DNA of 42,252 nucleotides, taken from NCBI RefSeq assembly GCF_018598175.1, contig NZ_JAHESE010000045.1:1-42252 (forward strand), read 5' to 3'. Position 1 is the stretch's first letter. Each line of letters opens with the position of its first letter. Positions 9,166 through 15,783 of this stretch are shown here, piece after piece. The translations under genes and the position numbers were made by a program. The notes under the pieces are model-generated. The model worked only from the letters and a program-made list of their open reading frames with translations, was not told the origin of the DNA and searched no databases. This DNA comes from Dawidia cretensis. GTDB taxonomy: Bacteria > Bacteroidota > Bacteroidia > Cytophagales > Cyclobacteriaceae.

Positions 9166-9426
9166 CTAAGGATGTCTCAGCCGATTTGCAGGAAGGTTTG
9201 TTGTAGCTTCGGCTTGATTAATGTATACCGGGTAAGTAACTTCTTCGATTTCAACTTGGCAAAGTGTTCCAGCTGCTTTTACGCAGTTGTCAGCTACGGT
9301 TACGGGCGTGATAGTTCCGCTTACGTTAGCATATGCGGTTTTTACCAGCAGGTTGTTAGCAACAACACCACCGAAAGCGGCAACAGTGAACGCTGCGGCT
9401 GTCAAAATAACGCGTGTTTTTTTCAT
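9166..9426 (-). CDS. Small exported Cys-pair protein, DUF6520-like (family A)
   Basis: An 86-residue protein starting MKKTRVILTAAAFTVAAFGG, a basic then hydrophobic export signal, followed by NNLLVKTAYANVSGTITPVTV. Two cysteines at 48 and 56 flank KAAGTL, and the protein ends LPANRLRHP. The 10254 gene product is a close relative (NNLLLKTAY, GSVTPVTV, C48/C56, LPANRL). The N-terminal layout VIL-x3-A-x3-A-x-x-GG-x-x-A-x-x-LLV also matches the four family B proteins near 24 kb. Its leader carries a sequence block shared with the 24581 gene. Its position downstream of the MauE-like gene suggests disulfide formation as a maturation step, which is inference. Resemblance to DUF6520 is from memory. 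Confidence 0.75.
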   Translation of the reverse strand: MKKTRVILTAAAFTVAAFGGVVANNLLVKTAYANVSGTITPVTVADNCVKAAGTLCQVEIEEVTYPVYINQAEATTNLPANRLRHP

Positions 9427-9454
9427 GATTGTTTGATTTTAATTTTAATTGATT

Positions 9455-9501
9455 GCTTACTTTTTTTCAGGTTTCAGCACCTCCTGTTTGTTCCAAATTT
9501 A
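9455..9501 (-). promoter_or_regulatory. Leader element shared between loci, with a TAnnTTTG-like box
   Basis: On the minus strand the block AAACAGG, then ACCTGAAAAAAAGTAAGC, lies about 30-60 bases before the start of the 9166-9426 gene. The same block (ACCTGAAAAAAAGTAGGC preceded by AAACAGG) precedes the 24581-24844 gene. A box reading TAAATTTG on the minus strand (9494-9501) fits the Bacteroidota -7 consensus and would place the transcript start within or just before the block. This suggests a conserved 5' untranslated region. Confidence 0.45.
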
Positions 9502-9566
9502 AGGGTGCACCAGGATAGGAACAGTTTCTTCCATTTGTAGGACTCGAACGTATCGTGTCCCGTCCA

Positions 9567-10010
9567 TTATGTTCTGGACCACATGGGTCCCGATGTTTTC
9601 CGTGATTCCAATTTATGAATGGTCATTGCAATGATGCCGAGTATGAGGAACACGATATTGAAGATGAAGTGTTGTGTCCAAGTCATGCTTTGCAGGACAC
9701 CGGAACAAGCACATGGTATGTGACTGGCAAATTGAGTGATGATGATAATATAGAGCGTAAATATGATCATCAGGCTTGTGGCCATAAAAAGTCCACGTAG
9801 TTTCGCTTTTGGAATGGCAATCAGCACGGCTATACCAATTTCCAACAACGGTACTACGATGGCGACTGGCCAGCTAATGTCGCGCAATACAGGTGAGTCC
9901 TGAAGTTGTCGTTCAAAGTTCGGGATGTCAGTTAATTTTGCTACACCCGTGTAAACAAAAACGATGATAAAGAGATATCCAATGATGTCTACAATGGTTT
10001 CTTTTTTCAT
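9567..10010 (-). CDS. MauE/DoxX-like redox-associated membrane protein (locus 1)
   Basis: An inner-membrane protein of 147 residues with four predicted membrane helices (about 9-24, 47-66, 72-92 and 112-131). Before the last helix it carries HIPCACSG, with cysteines at residues 100 and 102, then SMTWTQHFIFNIVF, the conserved region of the MauE/DoxX-like family. MauE is needed for maturation of the disulfide-rich methylamine dehydrogenase small subunit. No methylamine genes are present here, so I use the name only for the family. The upstream promoter-like element at 10072-10107 matches three others in this window. It lies upstream of two small cysteine-containing exported proteins, which are candidate substrates for oxidation (inference). 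Confidence 0.82.
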   Translation of the reverse strand: MKKETIVDIIGYLFIIVFVYTGVAKLTDIPNFERQLQDSPVLRDISWPVAIVVPLLEIGIAVLIAIPKAKLRGLFMATSLMIIFTLYIIIITQFASHIPCACSGVLQSMTWTQHFIFNIVFLILGIIAMTIHKLESRKTSGPMWSRT

Positions 10011-10071
10011 ATCGTGTATTTTTGCGGTTATTGACGCATAGCATTCAGTGCATTTGCGAATATTTATGAGT

Positions 10072-10107
10072 CAAAAATACAAATGAACGTTTCCTAGATG
10101 TTGACAA
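10072..10107 (-). promoter_or_regulatory. Promoter-like element, copy 1 (MauE-like unit of locus 1)
   Basis: Read on the minus strand: TTG (10105-10107), 25 bases containing AACATCTAGGAAACG, then TATTTTTG (10072-10079), which fits the Bacteroidota -7 consensus TAnnTTTG. It lies 62 bases upstream of the MauE-like start. The TTG-to-box spacing of 25 is longer than the usual 19-21 and is identical in the copies at 10581, 26631 and 26724. A further conserved block (AAAATG, GCAAACGTAAA) lies immediately upstream and is shared with the copies near 26.7 kb. Confidence 0.6.
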
Positions 10108-10219
10108 AAGTTTACGTTTGCAGGAGCATTTTGTCATGTGTGAACTGAGGAATCAACCGACCACGACAGGCATCATGGGGTAATTATATTTCATTTGATG
10201 CAAATTAGTGTTACTAAAA

Positions 10220-10246
10220 ACGGCCCCGTAGAAACTGCGGAGCCGT
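10220..10246 (-). terminator. Rho-independent-type terminator after the 10254-10520 gene
   Basis: Bases 10220-10231 pair with 10235-10246 as a 12-bp GC-rich stem with one mismatch and one wobble, and a three-base loop. On the minus strand it is followed directly by five T (10215-10219). It lies eight bases past the stop of the small exported protein gene. Confidence 0.7.
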
Positions 10247-10253
10247 CGGCGTT

Positions 10254-10520
10254 TTATCTTGCGGGGCGCTTTAACCTGTTGGCGGGTAGAAGCGTTAGAG
10301 CTTCTGCTGGCGTCGCAAACGTGTAATAGTCAGAACCATCAAAGTGCACTAGACAGTATACCACTGAGCCCTTGACGCAAGAGTCGGAAACGGTTACAGG
10401 GGTAACTGAGCCCCCCACGTTGCAGTAAGCAGTTTTAAGAAGCAGGTTATTGGCAAAGACGCCTCCAATTATAGCGCCACCAAAAACAAGGGTTGTAAGA
10501 ATGTGTCGCATTTTATTCAT
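10254..10520 (-). CDS. Small exported Cys protein, DUF6520-like (family A, own promoter)
   Basis: An 88-residue protein starting MNKMRHILTTLVFGGAIIGG, an export signal, then NNLLLKTAYCNVGGSVTPVTV. Cysteines lie at 48 and 56 (as in the 9166 protein), with an additional one at 33. It ends LPANRLKRPAR, two residues beyond the usual tail. It is separated from the MauE-like gene by about 240 bases and has its own promoter-like element at 10581-10616 and its own terminator, so it is a monocistronic member of the same regulated set. Function unknown. Confidence 0.75.
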   Translation of the reverse strand: MNKMRHILTTLVFGGAIIGGVFANNLLLKTAYCNVGGSVTPVTVSDSCVKGSVVYCLVHFDGSDYYTFATPAEALTLLPANRLKRPAR

Positions 10521-10580
10521 TGTTTTGTTGTTTTGGGTTATGACTTGCGTGATTAAATTTTCGCGGTTGTTTATTATACT

Positions 10581-10616
10581 TCAAGTTACAAAATGATATT
10601 TCCTAAAAGGGGACAA
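10581..10616 (-). promoter_or_regulatory. Promoter-like element, copy 2 (small exported protein gene 10254)
   Basis: Minus-strand reading: TTG (10614-10616), 25 bases including TTAGGAAATATCATTTTG, then TAACTTGA (10581-10588), a partial match to the -7 consensus. It shares the GGAAATATCAT stretch with copy 4 near 26.74 kb and the identical 25-base spacing with all copies. It ends 60 bases before the start codon. Confidence 0.5.
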
Positions 10617-10701
10617 TTATGTGGGAAACATATATTTACAAGAGGCGATAAACTGAAAATATAGGGAAATACTGTCCTATATCGCCCGAGGACATCTCAC
10701 A

Positions 10702-11116
10702 GTGGAAGCACTTCCAATTCCCGGTCTCGATGATATACCACGTACCTACCAACACGCCTTCCATTTCCGCGAGATAACGCATGAAGTATTTGCTATCGCG
10801 CCCGGGTTGTCACCGTATTTGTTAGAGACAAAGGCAGATATGGACGCACACTTGGCGATATCCAATTACACGATGGGAAATTCTAAACCAAGAGCTCGTC
10901 CGAGGTGGTCTTGCATGGCACTACAAATACGATTCTTCAGATTCTACCTTGGCTGCGCTTGAGGCCGGCTCGATTGCTAGTAAACTATCCATTCGGTCTG
11001 AAAAAGGCCCGATGCCCCCATGGCAGGTAGCCAGCAGAAACGTATGCGCTTCGATACAAGTCAATTATCTTGCAACGATAGTTCGTAATTATCTTGATAT
11101 ATTATCATTAGTATAG
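10702..11116 (+). pseudogene. Thermonuclease (SNase)-family remnant with two frameshifts
   Basis: The family's sequence is readable only by changing frame twice. Frame one gives GLDDIPRTYQHAFHF, equivalent to the GIDxPExxQxFG region. From about 10812 the next frame gives VVTVFVRDKGRYGRTLGDIQLHDGKF. From about 10883 the third gives NQELVRGGLAWHYKY and DSTLAALEAG, then SEKGPMPPW (ends about 11026), a typical C-terminus. Both shifts fit loss of one base; the second is at TTCTAAACC, where TTC-(C)TA-AAC is expected. The N-terminal part with the first active-site residues is missing. After the PPW segment the frame runs on with unrelated residues to a TAG at 11114. This is a dead gene in an accessory region. 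Confidence 0.8.
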
Positions 11117-11219
11117 TCCAGTTGTAAAGATCTGTGAATGACAAATGAAGAATAGGCACAGATATGCGCTACGCTAAATCGAATTCACCCTGAATTTCAA
11201 ATAGCGTATGGCACGACGA

Positions 11220-11447
11220 TTAATCGTCAAAATTGATGCGCTTGCTCACATTCTCAATGTGTATACGGTGATTTTTCTCTTCGTCCCGGAGCCTATTCCT
11301 GGCTCCCACGATGCGATTCCACTCCTGATTGGCCTGCTCAATGGCGATCTTTAATGTATCCTTGTGGTATTTTTCAACCTCCTCAATAGTGGTTTTGTTC
11401 AGGAAGATCGTGTTGCCAATAACAGAAGCAATACCAGGTCGGTGCAT
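11220..11447 (-). CDS. Hypothetical short ORF, possible remnant
   Basis: A 75-residue ORF, MHRPGIASVIGNTIFLNKTT followed by a charged helical stretch (EEVEKYHKDTLKIAIEQANQ), probably coiled coil. The frame remains open upstream of this ATG for about 20 more codons with believable sequence (VPSDVFSGGNRPRPFST) before a TGA. The ORF may therefore be the 3' end of a longer gene that lost its start. I recognise no family. It lies between the nuclease pseudogene and the KAP NTPase, in a region that looks rearranged. Confidence 0.35.
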   Translation of the reverse strand: MHRPGIASVIGNTIFLNKTTIEEVEKYHKDTLKIAIEQANQEWNRIVGARNRLRDEEKNHRIHIENVSKRINFDD

Positions 11448-11615
11448 CGTTGAAAATGGTCTGGGGCGGTTCCCGCCTGAAAATACATCCGAAGGAACAT
11501 ATCATGTTTATAAAAGATGTAACTTAGCTACCGAGCCTATCTTGTTTCTCGGCGCATAAGTATGCAAGGGAAAGATGGGCTTTTTTATCGTCTAACCTAT
11601 TTGATTTAAGAAGCT

Positions 11616-14270
11616 ATGGCCAGCGACACCCCCGAGCGTGACCTTGTAAGAGTATTGTCGGCGCTTACCGACGGTACACCGAATTGTGTATCAGACATCC
11701 TGTTCGGCTTCCAAAGATATCCCATGTCGGGATCTGAGAATGATGCAAGAGTTCGCGACGTGGAGGAGAGTTTAATCAAACGCGGGTTTGTAACCGTCAC
11801 GGAACCCAGGGGGACAAATAAAACCCATAACGGCTACGCCTATTTTGTCATTTCCCCACAAGGCAAACGGTATCTAAAAGATCATGAACGGTCTACGAGA
11901 CCAAAATTTGCAATAACAAATAACCAGTTTGACGATAATCTTGAAGCAGAGGGATTATCGAATTGGGGGTTATTAGGCTATGTCGATAATGAGAAAGATA
12001 ATGATACTTATCCACTTCGACAGTTCAAGGTCACGTTTCCAAGAGGTGAAGCATATTTCTATACCCTTGACGTAAGCAATGAAAAATTCCAAACAATTGC
12101 TCCGATTGACCTCGGTACGCTTGGCTACGCCAGGAAAGATCCTAAAGTAGGTTATCACAAACTATACCGTTTTTTTCACTTCAAGGATCAGTATCACGTT
12201 TTTATTACCAATCCCAATCTAAGTGAGCTTCCCCCCGATAAGTTTAAAGATGAATCCCAAGATAATCCAATATATATTCGTTCCTCCTCTGGAGAAAATG
12301 GCACGCCAATATTTTTATATTCCAACTCACCTACAATATATTCAACAACATTACCATTTACTGAAGACGACGATAGTGACAGTGATTCCGGTGACGAAAC
12401 GCCATCCGATTTTTTTAAAAGGGCGTTAACAGTAGCTCTTGTTACAAGGGGGTTCATGTTGTCAGACTTTGTAATGATTTCAGAGGGGAATACCGATATT
12501 ACTGTTTCAGTTAGGGATGCACTTCATAACTTTTATATAAATCAACAGGATAATAACGTTTATACAGTCCGAAGAAACCCTCCCCCTGATGGTGAGGCGG
12601 TAATAATGAAGGATTTAACTGACTGGAATTTTGTCTTTGATCTATTTGTACATTGGGCGAAAGGAATTAGGTCAAGAGATTTGTATTCAGATAAAGCTGT
12701 TCAACCCCCATCCCTTGTGTCCGAACGGAATTCAGATAATTCTGCAGAGGTGCCTAGTGTAATAGTCTACGATAACCATTCGATATATATCGGAGATAGT
12801 ACTGACGTAGAAGCTGCTCTAAATGTGGATGCGATAGCGCAGGAGATCACAACGATCATTAGGAATTTAAAGCCAGACACAGGGAACATGATCGGGATAT
12901 TTGCGCCTTGGGGCCGCGGAAAGACTCGACTAATGAAGGAAATCTGGAAACTCCTGTCGGATGAAGAAGCAAATGCCTGGGCACGTTTAAAGAAGAAGAT
13001 TCGAATGCTTTTGCCATGGGGAAAAAAGCCGGTGAAATATTATCAAATAAAGTACCAGGCGTGGAGATACCAAGATACGCCGGCGGCCTGGGCATATTTA
13101 TATGAGCAATTTTCTCTGGCTTTTTTAGGGAATAATAGAAAATTACAGAATATACCGAGGTATCATTTTCATTTACTTCGTCTGAATATTGAGCGCCATG
13201 GATGGTGGGGCTTTCTTGGTTTCGCGGCATTTCTTTTTCTCGCTACGATGGGAGTTTTGGTGTGGACACCTTTGAAAGAGGAGATTGTAGAGATTAGTAG
13301 TCGCATTTGGATTTCTATAGCTGGCGTTCTAGTTGGAATTTCGTTCAAAAACTTCCGCCTCGGATATTTTACTAAGGCTATCAATATCATAAACAAATAC
13401 GGAATAAAGGTATCCTTTAGAAATACTCTGGGCGTACAGGCTGAAATTCAAAAGGAGCTTGTTCACATCATTAATGCATGGGCGCCCAATGGTGCGAAAA
13501 AGAAATTACTGCTTGTGGTGGACGACCTCGATCGTTGTAACGAAGAAAAAACTATAGAAATTATTGATGCGTTAAGGATAATACTTGATGATGATGATTT
13601 AAAAGACAAACTTTTTGTTCTCACGGCAATTGATGAACGCATACTTAGTTCAGCCGTAGGGCGAAAGTACCATGACGTAAAGGATGTCAAGCTGGACGAG
13701 CTTTCAAGGGAATACATTGACAAGCTTTTTATTTTTAGTATAAAGCTTGGGTGCTTAACCGAGTCCGAGACTATGGATTTCTTTGAAAAATTTATCCGAA
13801 GAGAAAAACTGACCTGGATAAAGGAGGAGGTCAGTGAGCCGTCAAAAACACAAAGTGCCAACAATGATATACGCACTGAAGCTAATATTAAGAATGCGCC
13901 GCCAATTAATCAACAACAAACGGCCTTTGCGGCTACACAGGGAACAGAGAATAAGAAAAAACCAAATCCCACAATAAAAAATCCATCTGACAAGGAACTT
14001 CATTTTATAGAGAAGAACCTCAGTAAGGTTGAAAATATTACACCTCGGAAAATTCGAATTTTGTACTACAGATACTTATTTGCTAGGAATCTCATTATTA
14101 CAAGCAGCGATCAGAGAAGCACGGAAGACTATTGGCTCAACGAATCTCATCAAGAACATTTTGTCGAATTTCTAATTCATTTTAGTGAATCGCCAACGAG
14201 GAATATTACGCGAGAAATGGATCGGATAAAAGACCTAACTGGGGAAGGGACTCCGCACTTGAGTCTGTGA
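11616..14270 (+). CDS. KAP-family P-loop NTPase with winged-helix-like N-terminus and membrane insert
   Basis: An 884-residue protein. Residues about 1-90 resemble a winged helix (VEESLIKRGFVTVTEP, YFVISPQGKRYLKDHE). Residues about 100-380 are unassigned. The KAP NTPase domain starts near 420 with Walker A GIFAPWGRGKTRLMKEIW. Two membrane helices are inserted at about 529-550 and 563-577, a hallmark of the KAP family. Walker B, LLLVVDDLDRCNEEKTIEII, lies near 628-645, followed by the sensor-like LFVLTAIDERILSSAVG. The late part has a low-complexity linker (about 745-800) and a helical C-terminus. KAP proteins are membrane-associated NTPases, some linked to phage exclusion. Neighbours are a pseudogene and short ORFs, so it stands alone and was probably acquired. 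The biochemical role here is unknown. Confidence 0.85.
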   Translation: MASDTPERDLVRVLSALTDGTPNCVSDILFGFQRYPMSGSENDARVRDVEESLIKRGFVTVTEPRGTNKTHNGYAYFVISPQGKRYLKDHERSTRPKFAITNNQFDDNLEAEGLSNWGLLGYVDNEKDNDTYPLRQFKVTFPRGEAYFYTLDVSNEKFQTIAPIDLGTLGYARKDPKVGYHKLYRFFHFKDQYHVFITNPNLSELPPDKFKDESQDNPIYIRSSSGENGTPIFLYSNSPTIYSTTLPFTEDDDSDSDSGDETPSDFFKRALTVALVTRGFMLSDFVMISEGNTDITVSVRDALHNFYINQQDNNVYTVRRNPPPDGEAVIMKDLTDWNFVFDLFVHWAKGIRSRDLYSDKAVQPPSLVSERNSDNSAEVPSVIVYDNHSIYIGDSTDVEAALNVDAIAQEITTIIRNLKPDTGNMIGIFAPWGRGKTRLMKEIWKLLSDEEANAWARLKKKIRMLLPWGKKPVKYYQIKYQAWRYQDTPAAWAYLYEQFSLAFLGNNRKLQNIPRYHFHLLRLNIERHGWWGFLGFAAFLFLATMGVLVWTPLKEEIVEISSRIWISIAGVLVGISFKNFRLGYFTKAINIINKYGIKVSFRNTLGVQAEIQKELVHIINAWAPNGAKKKLLLVVDDLDRCNEEKTIEIIDALRIILDDDDLKDKLFVLTAIDERILSSAVGRKYHDVKDVKLDELSREYIDKLFIFSIKLGCLTESETMDFFEKFIRREKLTWIKEEVSEPSKTQSANNDIRTEANIKNAPPINQQQTAFAATQGTENKKKPNPTIKNPSDKELHFIEKNLSKVENITPRKIRILYYRYLFARNLIITSSDQRSTEDYWLNESHQEHFVEFLIHFSESPTRNITREMDRIKDLTGEGTPHLSL

Positions 14271-14308
14271 AAATTGATCGAAATAACTATTTTCGACTTC
14301 TCAGAATT

Positions 14309-14709
14309 TTAGAGATGACGATCGCCTATTAGAAAGCACCACCTAGACCTCGAAAAATCTTGACCATGGCAGTGCCGGAAGAGGACGTTGCAGCATGGAA
14401 GAGTAATTGGGGGTAAGATAGGACATCGCTTCGGTCCCAATATGTCGTTGAGGGGCCGGTTGATCGCGCGTGCCCCGAATAGCGCCAATGCCTCGCCGAC
14501 GCACAATCCCGCCCTGTTCTGTGCCTCCTTCGCAGGCAACAAAGAAAAAGAACGGTTGCGCGTGGTTGGTTTTGGAGCCGGCACAAAAGCCCCACTCTGG
14601 CGTCTTCCCGCGGCACATAGCCTCATGTTTTAGTACACTCAATTTCGCCCTTGTCGTGCTTTTGTCCGACCCTGCTGATTGTTATTTATTGGCTCCTTTG
14701 CCCATGTAG
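14309..14709. repeat. GC-rich stretch open in at least five frames
   Basis: Between about 14309 and 14709, long ORFs exist in all three minus frames and two plus frames, and none looks like a real protein. The GC content rises sharply relative to the KAP gene just before it. Such multi-frame openness is typical of a GC-rich non-coding repeat or structured RNA rather than a gene. I could not find a defined fold or second copy in this window. Confidence 0.3.
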
Positions 14710-14916
14710 CGCTTAGCTTTTTATAACCACCTGTCCTCGCGCGGTTTGGCGAGCCTTTGTGTTTGCTGCTGCGGAAGTAACGAGGCGGAATTATTGTCGT
14801 ACAAGGGGAAGAAGATCTGAACTCGCGTATAAAATGCGATGGGTTGCGAGTTTTTTAATAGTTGTAATGTCCACCCGGACGGGCGGCCCGGGCATATTTT
14901 TTTAAGGCTTTTTAGC

Positions 14917-15144
14917 ATGCCCGACTTGCAGCAGAAAATCGTGAAAGCAGAGCACCGTAGCGACGAGCTGCTCCACCAGAAGCAAATCATTGTATCCGAC
15001 AACCAGGCGCAGGCCCAACGGTTTGCCGCCCTGCGGCAGGAGCACCAGGCATTGTTACGCCAACATGAAGCCCTGCAGCAAACGTTCGCCCGGGAAAGAA
15101 GCCGCCTGGCCGCCTTTCTGGGGAAGACAAACCCCGCCCAGTAG
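14917..15144 (+). CDS. Small coiled-coil protein
   Basis: A 75-residue ORF from the ATG at 14917 (MPDLQQKIVKAEHRSDELLH). It is almost entirely heptad-like and rich in Gln, Glu, Arg and Leu (ALRQEHQALLRQHEALQQTF), predicting one long coiled coil, and ends AAFLGKTNPAQ. The frame is open upstream to 14839, but that extension looks non-coding. No family is recognised and there is no export signal. Residue composition is consistent with a real protein, but a GC-rich open frame by chance cannot be excluded; a 185-codon frame lies opposite. Confidence 0.4.
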   Translation: MPDLQQKIVKAEHRSDELLHQKQIIVSDNQAQAQRFAALRQEHQALLRQHEALQQTFARERSRLAAFLGKTNPAQ

Positions 15145-15783
15145 CCTAGATTCCCAAGCATTCGGTCTGTTTCGCACCATTGCCCTGAGGGTGAGGTGGA
15201 TGGCCATTGCCTTTTTATAAAACGTTTGCGGGACCCAAACTGCAGTTTTGCCCTAATCAAATTCGGGTCACTACGCATTTTGTGAAATTTTGTTTAACAA
15301 AATGTTATGGAATACTTATACCCAAAGCGTTTTACTGACTCTTATTTGATAGAAACAAGCCGCTGTTAATTCCGTCAAATCGACAAATTTATACGGTAAG
15401 TTTTAGAATCATTTTAGATAAGCGTCATAAATTCTGAGCGTATGTGTAGTTGGAAAATGCCTCACGTGGTCGTCGTCGCCCGCCTGTTCCCCGAAAGACA
15501 ACATCTAACCCTGGCCGTCCAACGTGCCGGCCAGAATCATAAAACCTTTACACACGGTCATGATCGGCGGTAGCCGGTCACCCCGTTGTGCCTACCTGTT
15601 TTTAGTACCTAACACCTAATCCTATACCTATGGACAATTCTACTTTGTGTCCCGATTTTGCTTGCCTTGACATCCCCCCGCCTATCGGCAATGATGGCTA
15701 ATACATCTGGCCTCTGAGTTGCATTTTTTTGAAAGAAGCAGTGTTGCAGCATTGCTCAAGAAATTAACAATCTATCCAACCCT
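15145..15783. other. Intergenic region before the second SusC gene
   Basis: About 640 bases. It contains a near-perfect 17-base palindrome, ATTTTGTTTAACAAAAT, at 15287-15303, and an ORF of 43 codons at 15442-15573 (MCSWKMPHVVVVARLF), probably spurious. A 23-codon ORF lies at 15630-15701. The 12-base string TATCCAACCCTA at 15773-15784 overlaps the first base of the SusC ATG and also occurs shortly before the first SusC start (2621-2632). The promoter of the SusC-SusD-M16 unit should lie here. Confidence 0.4.
15630..15701 (+). CDS. Possible 23-aa peptide ORF
   Basis: ATG at 15630 opens MDNSTLCPDFACLDIPPPIG and three further residues before TAA. It has two cysteines four residues apart and a proline-rich end. 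The ATG follows CCTATACCT, similar to the CCT-ATG context of the SusC start downstream. It lies about 80 bases upstream of the SusC gene. It could be a leader peptide, a small secreted product or chance. Evidence is thin. Confidence 0.2.
   Translation: MDNSTLCPDFACLDIPPPIGNDG

Noticed and set aside
14721-15278. 185-codon minus-strand ORF
   Set aside because: It lies opposite the small coiled-coil ORF and has an arginine/cysteine/serine-rich composition typical of a shadow frame.
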